From assembly GCA_964639535.1 (NCBI GenBank), contig CAZXDV010000175.1:1-6712 (forward strand): DNA of 6,712 nt. The letters are read 5' to 3'. The notes beneath the pieces were generated by a model. That model was not told the origin of the DNA. It saw only the letters and a list, made by a program, of their open reading frames with translations, and did no database searches. Every line of letters starts with the position of its first letter. Position 1 is the stretch's first letter. Made by a program: the position numbers and the translations under genes. The stretch is from WLWS01 sp964639535. GTDB taxonomy: Bacteria > Pseudomonadota > Gammaproteobacteria > Eutrophobiales > Eutrophobiaceae. Shown piece by piece: positions 1 through 6,408 of the stretch.

Positions 1-1956
1 TTTGTGAAGAGCGCGAATGTGATTGTAGGTGTAGTGGGTGATTTGATCGGTTTTGAGTCGGTCTTTAATGAAGGCAATTTTCAGATTAATAATGGCACGT
101 TCCGTATTGACCAGCCCAGCTCAAGTACCACGGGCACCTACAACATAGCGGCTGGTGCGGATCTGCTAATTCGAAATGATTACACTATGAATGGTGGCAG
201 CGTTGCAGGTCTGGGCACGCTTAACCTGGATGGTAGCGGGTTTGATGTCAACGGCGGTACGCTTAATCCACAGACTCTTAACCTCGTGTCAGGAACCGGA
301 CTGGAATTATTTGGAGGCAGTGCGACCGTGGCTGGGGCAACAACTATTGATAGTAGTTCAACGCTTGCACTGAGCGGCGGCACATTCACCTCAGGCACCA
401 CCTTTGATAATGATGGTCTCGTGGAATTGAATTCCTCGACAGGTACCTTGCTGATAGCGGCGAGCGGTACTCATACAGGAGGTACATTTGATACCGCTGC
501 GGGTACCACAGTAGACTTCACAGGTGGCACACACAATTTAAATGGTTCAGTCACATTTACCGGCTCGGGTGATTTTGAAATTAACGGTGGAAGCATCAAC
601 GTCAACAACACTCTGCAAGTGGATAGTAATGCCACGCTGACGCTGAGTGGAGATAATATTGGCGGTCTCGGTAGTATCAACAGTGATGGAACCTTAGTTG
701 CAGAAGGAGTCAATACATTTTCAGGTGGAATCACCGTAAATAGTCCCCTTATAGTCCAGGCCACGTCAGGGTCCGGTGATGCCAGCCTGACTGCATCCAG
801 CATCAGCTTGTCCGGACTGGCCTTCTTGCAAAACAGTGATGCCGGCACAGTAAGGAATGCATCGATTATTGCTACTTCGTTCCTTCAGAACAACGGTACC
901 CTGACAGTGAGCGATGCCAGTGGAGGGGCTGCTATCCTTACCATAGAATCACCGCTGATCATCAATAACGCTTCCGGCATCATTGATGCACAAAGTGGTA
1001 GCGCAGTGATAGACGGTGGAACGGGAAGTGGCTTTCTGGCCAATAACGGAACGATCGTTGTTAATGGCCCAAGCCTGTTGGCGCAGGATTTTAACCAGGT
1101 AAACAACGATGGTTTACTGAGTGTCACCAATGGTAGTACCTTCACCCAGACAGGAAGCGGTACGTTGTTTACCAATAATCAGCTGGATATCGCTGATGGC
1201 GGTACTGTCGCCGTCCCCGATTTTGAGATGATTGGTGGGCTTCTATTTATGAATGGATCCAGCTCATTCCTGGGCTCTACAAATGAGGTACGCATGAGTG
1301 GCGGGGGTTTCTTTGGAACAGGGCAGGTGAGCGCTGGAGTGCTGGGTTTTAATCAAAGCGGTGGTGTCCTGGAGCCCGGTGGTTCACCTGGCACCCTCAG
1401 TATAAATGGTGATTACATCATGGGCCCAGGTGCCGTGCTTTCAATTGAACTGGGCGGTTTGAACCAGGGCATTGACTATGACTTACTTTCAGTAGTTGGT
1501 AATGCGACCCTTGATGGAATTCTGGACGTGCAACTGTTTGGTGGTTTTGCCGGCAGCCTGGGTGACCAGTTCGACGTCATTTCAGCAAGCAATATCAGTA
1601 ATGACTTTGCTACTGTCAATGTACCCGCCTCCTACGCGCTTAGCGCTTCTGCGAATACACCTGTAACAGGAATATACCGCCTTGAAATGACATCAGTGCC
1701 GGTTGTGACTACGCCGCCGCCAACAACTCCTCCAACACCCACTATGCCGGTAAGTCCTGCTCCAACACCCACTACACCGACTACCCCTGTTAGTCCAGCC
1801 CCAGCACCCGCGCCCATGGTTGATGAAGAAGTGATAGAAATAGGTGCTGACCAGGTAATCGTGTTAAACGAATACCAGGACGACGTGGTGATCAGTTTTG
1901 CTGAGCCTGATGACGATGATGACAGCGACGAACGCGAGGAACTCATCTGCCGCTAG
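1..1956 (+). CDS. Large secreted beta-helix exoprotein (FHA/adhesin-like), 3' part only
   Basis: The reading frame is open from the first base, so the gene almost certainly begins upstream; the GTG at base 4 has no visible ribosome binding site and is probably internal. About 650 residues are visible (numbered here from the Val codon at base 4). Residues 1-450 are rich in Gly, Ser, Thr and Asn, with recurring short motifs such as NGGS, NGGT, SGGT and GLGTL, as expected for stacked beta-helix coils of filamentous haemagglutinins and autotransporter passengers. Around residues 455-535 comes a module with GGSPGT, YDLLSV and a GD-FDV motif, often found near the end of such secreted proteins. A Pro/Thr linker follows (566-604), then an acidic tail (607-650) containing five consecutive Asp and ending ELICR. 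No autotransporter barrel, PEP-CTERM or LPXTG signal is visible, so two-partner secretion is a reasonable inference, not shown. The lone cysteine is residue 649. Family placement is by composition and motifs only; substrate or binding partner is unknown. Confidence 0.72.
   Translation, partial: FVKSANVIVGVVGDLIGFESVFNEGNFQINNGTFRIDQPSSSTTGTYNIAAGADLLIRNDYTMNGGSVAGLGTLNLDGSGFDVNGGTLNPQTLNLVSGTGLELFGGSATVAGATTIDSSSTLALSGGTFTSGTTFDNDGLVELNSSTGTLLIAASGTHTGGTFDTAAGTTVDFTGGTHNLNGSVTFTGSGDFEINGGSINVNNTLQVDSNATLTLSGDNIGGLGSINSDGTLVAEGVNTFSGGITVNSPLIVQATSGSGDASLTASSISLSGLAFLQNSDAGTVRNASIIATSFLQNNGTLTVSDASGGAAILTIESPLIINNASGIIDAQSGSAVIDGGTGSGFLANNGTIVVNGPSLLAQDFNQVNNDGLLSVTNGSTFTQTGSGTLFTNNQLDIADGGTVAVPDFEMIGGLLFMNGSSSFLGSTNEVRMSGGGFFGTGQVSAGVLGFNQSGGVLEPGGSPGTLSINGDYIMGPGAVLSIELGGLNQGIDYDLLSVVGNATLDGILDVQLFGGFAGSLGDQFDVISASNISNDFATVNVPASYALSASANTPVTGIYRLEMTSVPVVTTPPPTTPPTPTMPVSPAPTPTTPTTPVSPAPAPAPMVDEEVIEIGADQVIVLNEYQDDVVISFAEPDDDDDSDEREELICR
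1699..1815 (+). repeat. Pro/Thr-rich linker with short direct repeats inside the exoprotein gene
   Basis: This segment encodes a low-complexity linker (residues 566-604) made almost only of Pro, Thr, Ala, Ser and Val. A 15-base direct repeat, CTCCAACACCCACTA, occurs at 1730-1744 and again at 1760-1774, a period of 30 bases or ten codons. At protein level PVSPAP appears twice, 13 residues apart. The linker separates the beta-helix part from the acidic tail, and is probably an extended spacer. Such repeats can change in copy number by slippage without breaking the frame. Confidence 0.75.
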
Positions 1957-1962
1957 GAAAGT

Positions 1963-1988
1963 CGAGGGCAGGTTTAAAACTGCCCTCG
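1963..1988. terminator. Bidirectional hairpin terminator between convergent genes
   Basis: A perfect 9-bp stem, CGAGGGCAG (1963-1971) pairing with CTGCCCTCG (1980-1988), surrounds an AT-rich 8-base loop. It begins 7 bases after the stop of the exoprotein gene and ends 10 bases before the acnB stop on the other strand, so it fills the convergent gap. The tracts after the stem are only weakly T-rich (CTTAGT on the + strand, ACTTTCC on the - strand), so termination efficiency is uncertain. Position and symmetry support a shared terminator. Confidence 0.75.
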
Positions 1989-1998
1989 CTTAGTAAAC

Positions 1999-4614
1999 TC
2001 AGGCCTGTACTACCGGTATATCAACCAGTTTCTGCGCCGCCATTCCTGCTTTTTCCTGGAAAGACTCAATCTCGTCGAAGTTCAGGTAGCGGTACACATC
2101 CGATGCCATGGTGTCGATGTCACTGGCGAAGCTGAGATATTCCTCCATGGTAGGAATGTGACCCAGAATGGATGACACTGCTGCGATCTCTGCTGATGCA
2201 AGAAAGACGTTGGCGCCATCACCAAGGCGGTTGGGGAAATTGCGGGTAGAGGTGGATACCACCGTTGATTTTGCCGCAACGCTGGCCTGGTTACCCATGC
2301 AAAGGGAACAACCGGGCATCTCTGTGCGCGCGCCGGCACGACCAAAAGTACTGTAATAGCCTTCCTCGGTCAGCTGGTGCTCGTCCATCTTTGTTGGGGG
2401 CACGATCCACAGCCTGGTTGGAATAGCACCATCGGTCTTCTCCAGCATCTTGCCTGCGGCGCGGAAGTGACCGATGTTGGTCATGCAGGAGCCGATAAAT
2501 ACTTCATCCACCTGTGTGCCGGCAACTTCGGACAGGGGTTTTACGTCATCCGGGTCGTTGGGGCAGGCCAACAGCGGCTCCTTTATCTCGTTCAGGTCAA
2601 TTTCAAATACCTTGTGATATTCCGCATCTGCATCGGGCTCCATCAGCACGGGGTTGGCAATCCATTCTTCCATGGCCTGTGCGCGGCGTTCAAGGGTACG
2701 GGCGTCACCATATCCCTCCGTGATCATCCATCTGAGCAGGACGATGTTGGACTGCAGGTACTCGATAATGGGTTCCTTGCCCAGTCGAATGGTGCAGCCA
2801 CCGGCAGAACGCTCGGCGGATGCGTCTGATAATTCAAAAGCCTGCTCACACTTGAGATTGGGCAGGCCCTCAATTTCAAGAATGCGTCCGGAGAAAATGT
2901 TCTTCTTGCCCTTCTTGGCTACGGTGAGGTCGCCGGTCTGCAAAGCCGCGTAAGGAATGGCGTTCACCAGGTCGCGGAGTGTAATACCGGGCTGCATTTC
3001 TCCCTTGAAACGCACAAGAACGGACTCCGGCATATCAAGTGGCATCACGCCCGTTGCCGCGGCAAAGGCCACCAGTCCAGAACCTGCAGGAAAGGATATA
3101 CCGAGTGGGAATCGGGTATGGGAATCACCACCGGTGCCCACCGTGTCAGGCAATAGCATGCGATTCAGCCAGGAGTGAATGATGCCGTCGCCGGGGCGCA
3201 GGGATACACCGCCGCGGGTCTGGATAAAATCAGGCAGGGTGTGCTGGGTGTCAATATCAACCGGCTTTGGATAGGCAGCGGTGTGACAAAATGATTGCAT
3301 CACGAGATCTGCCGAGAAACCAAGACAGGCCAGGTCTTTTAATTCATCCCTCGTCATGGGACCTGTTGTGTCCTGTGAACCCACCGTGGTCATTCTTGGC
3401 TCACAGTAGGTGCCCGGTCGAATACCTTCTACGCCGCAGGCGCGGCCAACCATCTTTTGCGCCAGGGTATAGCCCTTGCTGCTTTCTTCCGCTGGAGCAG
3501 GGCGACGGAATAATTCTGATGGGCCAAGTCCCAGTGATTCCCGTGCACGTTCTGTCAGTCCCCGGCCGATAATCAGCGGAATTCGACCACCGGCCTGTAC
3601 TTCATCCAGCAAAATGTCCGTCTTCAGTTCAAACTCGCACAGCACTTCATCAGTGCCATGTTTACAGATGCGGCCTTCGTAGGGATAAATATCCACCACG
3701 TCTCCCATGTTCATGGACTGCACGTCGCATTCGATGGGAAGTGCGCCGGCATCTTCCATGGTGTTAAAAAAGATAGGTGCAATTTTTCCACCAAGGCAAA
3801 AACCACCATCACGCTTGTTGGGGATACAGGGGATATCATCCCCCATGTGCCAGAGCACGGAGTTAGTTGCAGACTTTCGCGAGGAACCGGTTCCGACCAC
3901 GTCACCTACGTAGGCCAGGGGATGCCCTTTGCCCTTTAACTCTTCGATTAGCTTGATCGGACCAACTTCACCGGGCACGTCGGGTTCAATGCCGTCGCGG
4001 GCCATCTTCAGCATAGCCTGCGCGTGCAGTGGAATATCTGGCCGTGACCAGGCGTCCGGTGCAGGGGAGAGATCGTCCGTGTTGGTCTCACCAGTGACCT
4101 TGAACACCGTCACGGTAATTTTCTCCGCGAGTGGATCGCGCTCGGTAAACCAGCTGCCGTCAGCCCAGTTCTCGATCACCTTCTTTGCATGTTCATTACC
4201 GGCATCGGCCTTTTCCTTTACATCATGAAAGGCATCGAACATGAGCAGGGTACCTGACAGTGCCACTGTCGCAGTCTCGGCAAGTTCAGCATCATCCAGG
4301 CAGGCAATCAGTGGAGCGATATTGTAACCACCCAGCATGGTACCGAGCAGTTCAGTTGCCCTCACTTTTGAAATCAATGGAGATTCAGCTTCGCCTTTTG
4401 TGATAGCTGCAAGGAAACCCGCCTTTACATAGGCAGCCTGGTCAACACCCGCCGGCACGCGGTTGGTGATCAGGTCCAGGATGGTGTCTTCTTCACCTGC
4501 AGGTGGGTTCTTTAATAATTCGACGAGTTCTGCGGTCTGTTCCGCATCCAGGGGTTTTGGCAATACGCCAAGTTCGGCACGCTCACTTACATGCTGGCGA
4601 TAAGCTTCTAACAA
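1999..4614 (-). CDS. acnB: Aconitate hydratase B (bifunctional aconitase / 2-methylisocitrate dehydratase)
   Basis: AcnB interconverts citrate and isocitrate through cis-aconitate in the cytoplasmic TCA cycle; family members also act on 2-methylisocitrate. The 871-residue product is close to the 865 of E. coli AcnB. The N-terminus (MLEAYRQHVSERAELG) matches the AcnB HEAT-like domain (about 1-160), followed by the swivel domain with GTGSSRKSATNS (241-252), then the catalytic domains with GSQDTTGPMTRDEL (412-425) and GTGGDSHTRF (493-502). The [4Fe-4S] ligands are C710 (in GSCMTN), C769 and C772 (in PGCSLCMG), the same numbers as in E. coli. The start is TTG: it gives the conserved N-terminus exactly and has AGGAG (4622-4626 on the - strand) 7 bases upstream. 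The gene stands alone, convergent with the exoprotein gene and 223 bases after mnmA. No frameshift or missing key residue was seen. Confidence 0.98.
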   Translation of the reverse strand: MLEAYRQHVSERAELGVLPKPLDAEQTAELVELLKNPPAGEEDTILDLITNRVPAGVDQAAYVKAGFLAAITKGEAESPLISKVRATELLGTMLGGYNIAPLIACLDDAELAETATVALSGTLLMFDAFHDVKEKADAGNEHAKKVIENWADGSWFTERDPLAEKITVTVFKVTGETNTDDLSPAPDAWSRPDIPLHAQAMLKMARDGIEPDVPGEVGPIKLIEELKGKGHPLAYVGDVVGTGSSRKSATNSVLWHMGDDIPCIPNKRDGGFCLGGKIAPIFFNTMEDAGALPIECDVQSMNMGDVVDIYPYEGRICKHGTDEVLCEFELKTDILLDEVQAGGRIPLIIGRGLTERARESLGLGPSELFRRPAPAEESSKGYTLAQKMVGRACGVEGIRPGTYCEPRMTTVGSQDTTGPMTRDELKDLACLGFSADLVMQSFCHTAAYPKPVDIDTQHTLPDFIQTRGGVSLRPGDGIIHSWLNRMLLPDTVGTGGDSHTRFPLGISFPAGSGLVAFAAATGVMPLDMPESVLVRFKGEMQPGITLRDLVNAIPYAALQTGDLTVAKKGKKNIFSGRILEIEGLPNLKCEQAFELSDASAERSAGGCTIRLGKEPIIEYLQSNIVLLRWMITEGYGDARTLERRAQAMEEWIANPVLMEPDADAEYHKVFEIDLNEIKEPLLACPNDPDDVKPLSEVAGTQVDEVFIGSCMTNIGHFRAAGKMLEKTDGAIPTRLWIVPPTKMDEHQLTEEGYYSTFGRAGARTEMPGCSLCMGNQASVAAKSTVVSTSTRNFPNRLGDGANVFLASAEIAAVSSILGHIPTMEEYLSFASDIDTMASDVYRYLNFDEIESFQEKAGMAAQKLVDIPVVQA

Positions 4615-4621
4615 GGTCAGT

Positions 4622-4626
4622 CTCCT
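4622..4626 (-). promoter_or_regulatory. Shine-Dalgarno site deciding the TTG start of acnB
   Basis: Read on the - strand this is AGGAG, 7 bases before the TTG codon at 4614. No in-frame ATG or GTG near here would give the conserved MLEAYR start, so this site supports initiation at TTG. A weak start codon behind a good Shine-Dalgarno site may limit translation; that last point is inference. Confidence 0.8.
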
Positions 4627-4655
4627 AATATCTACGGCACTAAAAAAGGGGGCGT

Positions 4656-4661
4656 ATTATG
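4656..4661 (-). promoter_or_regulatory. Candidate -10 element for acnB
   Basis: On the - strand the hexamer is CATAAT, one base from TATAAT, followed by a GC-rich ACGCCCCC stretch and then six T. It lies 41 bases before the acnB start, leaving a short leader. No good -35 hexamer is found 16-18 bases upstream (the 17-base spacing gives TACCGA), so if this is the promoter it may need an activator. This is prediction by eye only. Confidence 0.35.
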
Positions 4662-4683
4662 CGATATTTCGACTGGAATCGGT

Positions 4684-4708
4684 AGTCCTTTAATAAAAAT
4701 CAAGGACT
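4684..4708. promoter_or_regulatory. 7-bp dyad upstream of acnB, possible operator
   Basis: AGTCCTT (4684-4690) and AAGGACT (4702-4708) form a perfect inverted repeat separated by 11 AT-rich bases. Centre-to-centre spacing is 18 bases, about two helical turns. Relative to the candidate -10 at 4656-4661, the dyad centre is near -47, where activators commonly bind. It does not clearly match an operator I can name. It could also be a chance repeat or an RNA hairpin. Confidence 0.35.
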
Positions 4709-4810
4709 TACGGACGTTGGTCGAATAAATTACATCTATTAGTTTCATAAACAGTAGATCCCTGTACTACTTTTCGACCCTACGGGAGGCAGATTTCACA
4801 ACGCAGCGAT

Positions 4811-4832
4811 GTAGGGCGGAATTCATTCCGCC
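4811..4832 (+). repeat. REP-like palindromic element with GTAG head
   Basis: A GTAG tetranucleotide (4811-4814) is followed at once by a perfect hairpin: GGCGGAA (4815-4821), loop TTCA, TTCCGCC (4826-4832). GTAG next to the foot of a palindrome is the hallmark of bacterial REP sequences mobilised by RAYT (REP-associated tyrosine transposase) enzymes. It sits 5 bases beyond the mnmA stop, a typical intergenic, gene-end location. There is no T-tract on either side, so it is not a standard intrinsic terminator, although it may protect or end the mnmA transcript. Repetition elsewhere in the genome cannot be seen from one window. Confidence 0.6.
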
Positions 4833-4837
4833 ATCAA

Positions 4838-5923
4838 TCACGAAGTGCTGTCTATAACTCCGCTGCCGAGGCAGTTGCCCTCATTATCGTAGAACACCAC
4901 GTATTGCCCCGGGGTGACTGCCCGCTGTGGTGAGGAGAACTGGACTTCCACCCTGTCTTCATTTGCGGTGATAATTTCACAGGGCTGATCCGGCTGGCGG
5001 TAGCGAGTCTTGGCCTGGCAGAAAAGCGGAATTTCCGGAGGCTCACCACTAATCCAGTGTATGTTGCTGGCAACAAGTTCGCTGCTGAACAGCAGCGGGT
5101 TATCGTGTCCCTGGGCGACCACCAGTAGATTCTCCCGGGTGTCCTTGGACACCACGTACCAGGCATCATCGCTGGCGCCTTTTACCCCGCCGATCCCCAG
5201 GCCCTGTCGCTGTCCAAGGGTATAAAAGTGGACACCTTCATGTTGACCGACGATTTTCCTGTCCACGGTAACGATGTCACCTTTTTCCGTTGGAATAAAT
5301 TGTGAAAGAAACTCCCTGAAGGGACGCTCGCCGATAAAGCAGATACCCGTGCTGTCTTTCTTGTCATGGGTGATCAATTCAGCTGAGCTGGCCAGTTCAC
5401 GTACGGCAGGTTTTTGCATTTCACCCAGGGGGAAAATGGCCCTGGATAATTGTTCCTGCTGCAGTCGACACAGGAAATAACTCTGGTCCTTGTTGGTATC
5501 AACGCCCTTCAACAGCTGGTACTTGCCCTGACTCCGTGCAACCTGGGCATAGTGGCCAGTGGCAATCCTGTCAGCGCCCAGCTCCACGGCGTGATCAAGA
5601 AAAGCACGAAACTTTACTTCCTGGTTACAGAGAATGTCCGGGTTAGGTGTTCTTCCAGCGCGGTATTCATCCAGGAACTCGGTAAATACGCCATCCCAGT
5701 ATTCACGGGAAAGGTCAACGGTATTGAGCGGAATATTGAGCCGGTCGCAGACACGCATGGCATCTTCCACGTCAGCTTCCCACAGGCAGGCACCATCGTC
5801 GGCCTTTTCATCCCAGTTTTTCATGAACAGGGCTTCCACATGGTAGTCCTGGTGTTTTAACAACAGTGCTGCCACCGATGAATCAACACCGCCTGAGACG
5901 CCAACAATCACTTTCTCTGTCAT
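4838..5923 (-). CDS. mnmA: tRNA-specific 2-thiouridylase MnmA
   Basis: MnmA (TrmU) thiolates C2 of the wobble uridine (U34) in tRNAs for Lys, Glu and Gln, using ATP and sulfur relayed by the Tus/IscS system. The 361-residue protein is close to the usual length (368 in E. coli). The N-terminal PP-loop ATP-binding motif SGGVDSS is at 10-16. FMKNWDE (33-39) is characteristic of the family. The catalytic cysteines are C99 in NPDILCNQ and C195 in STGICFIGER, and GHYAQ lies at 123-127. The C-terminal beta-barrel part ends with GQYVVFYDNEGNCLGSGVI. The ATG start lies 9 bases after the nudJ stop, with only a weak GAGA-type ribosome binding site overlapping that stop, so translation is probably coupled to nudJ. 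In E. coli hflD and purB follow mnmA; here a REP-like hairpin and then acnB follow instead. Confidence 0.98.
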   Translation of the reverse strand: MTEKVIVGVSGGVDSSVAALLLKHQDYHVEALFMKNWDEKADDGACLWEADVEDAMRVCDRLNIPLNTVDLSREYWDGVFTEFLDEYRAGRTPNPDILCNQEVKFRAFLDHAVELGADRIATGHYAQVARSQGKYQLLKGVDTNKDQSYFLCRLQQEQLSRAIFPLGEMQKPAVRELASSAELITHDKKDSTGICFIGERPFREFLSQFIPTEKGDIVTVDRKIVGQHEGVHFYTLGQRQGLGIGGVKGASDDAWYVVSKDTRENLLVVAQGHDNPLLFSSELVASNIHWISGEPPEIPLFCQAKTRYRQPDQPCEIITANEDRVEVQFSSPQRAVTPGQYVVFYDNEGNCLGSGVIDSTS

Positions 5924-5932
5924 TCGAGGTCT

Positions 5933-6382
5933 CTACTGCGGCAGGTGACTGAGTATGTCGAGGGGATATTTCTTACCGTCCAGGTAGTCCTCTATGCAGT
6001 CAATCACGAGGGGACTCCTGAGCCTGTCACTTCGCTCAAGCACCTGTTCACGGCTCATCCAGGTGGTACGAATTATCTCCTTGTCCAGTTCGCGTTGCGG
6101 GAGTTCGTCGCTGACCTCCCCTGAAAAGCAGACCCTGAGATAGGTGACACCGTTTTCCTGGCTTGGGTAAAGGTAAATTCCAATCACGTGCCGGGGTTTA
6201 AAGTCACGCGCCGTCTCCTCTAGCACTTCCCTTATCACTGCGTCAACGAGGCTTTCATCCTTTTCAAGGTGCCCTGCCGGCTGGTTGAATACATTTTTGC
6301 CCGCTGCCTTCTCCTCTATCATGAGGAAACGATCGTTATCTTCAATGACTGCGGCGACAGTAACGTGGGCGTGCCAACTCAT
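5933..6382 (-). CDS. nudJ: Nudix phosphatase NudJ
   Basis: NudJ (YmfB) is a small cytoplasmic Nudix hydrolase, known in E. coli for releasing phosphate from nucleoside di- and triphosphates and for hydrolysing thiamine-pyrophosphate precursors. The 149-residue product is close to the 153 of E. coli. The start HAHVTVAAVIED and the NQPAGHLE motif are typical of NudJ. The Nudix box covers residues 37-59 (bases 6206-6274) with G37, E43, R51, E52, E55 and E56 all present, so the metal-binding glutamates are intact. The final box glycine is alanine (A58). The C-terminal LRSPLV and YPLDIL motifs also match the family. The gene lies 26 bases after yhdP and 9 before mnmA; adjacency to mnmA is conserved in many gammaproteobacteria and supports the call. 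No strong Shine-Dalgarno site precedes the ATG (the bases before it read CCCTCCTGTT), suggesting translation depends partly on upstream reading. Confidence 0.93.
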   Translation of the reverse strand: MSWHAHVTVAAVIEDNDRFLMIEEKAAGKNVFNQPAGHLEKDESLVDAVIREVLEETARDFKPRHVIGIYLYPSQENGVTYLRVCFSGEVSDELPQRELDKEIIRTTWMSREQVLERSDRLRSPLVIDCIEDYLDGKKYPLDILSHLPQ

Positions 6383-6408
6383 AACAGGAGGGTAGTAATG
6401 TCCGGAGC

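Noticed and set aside
4..6. GTG at base 4 as the true start of the exoprotein
   Set aside because: The frame is already open at base 1, no ribosome binding site or signal peptide is visible, and the sequence starts in the middle of the repetitive body.
471..848. Open frame of 125 codons on the - strand opposite the exoprotein gene (others at 885-1175 and 1632-1946)
   Set aside because: These are antisense shadows of the repetitive Gly/Ser/Thr coding sequence, with low-complexity translations and no recognisable domain.
2377..2829. Open frame of 150 codons on the + strand opposite acnB
   Set aside because: It lies wholly inside the strongly supported acnB gene, and its translation shows no family features.
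4641..4652. Run of six A and five G before acnB as a phase-variable tract
   Set aside because: It is short, outside the coding region, and each homopolymer is below the length usually associated with slippage switching.
4779..4792. CCTACGGGAGGCAG, identical to a well-known conserved 16S rRNA stretch
   Set aside because: The match stops after 14 bases and the flanks are not rRNA-like. It is an isolated coincidence, not an rRNA fragment.
5450..5860. Open frame of 136 codons on the + strand opposite mnmA
   Set aside because: It overlaps the conserved PP-loop and catalytic cysteine region of mnmA and has no sign of being a gene.
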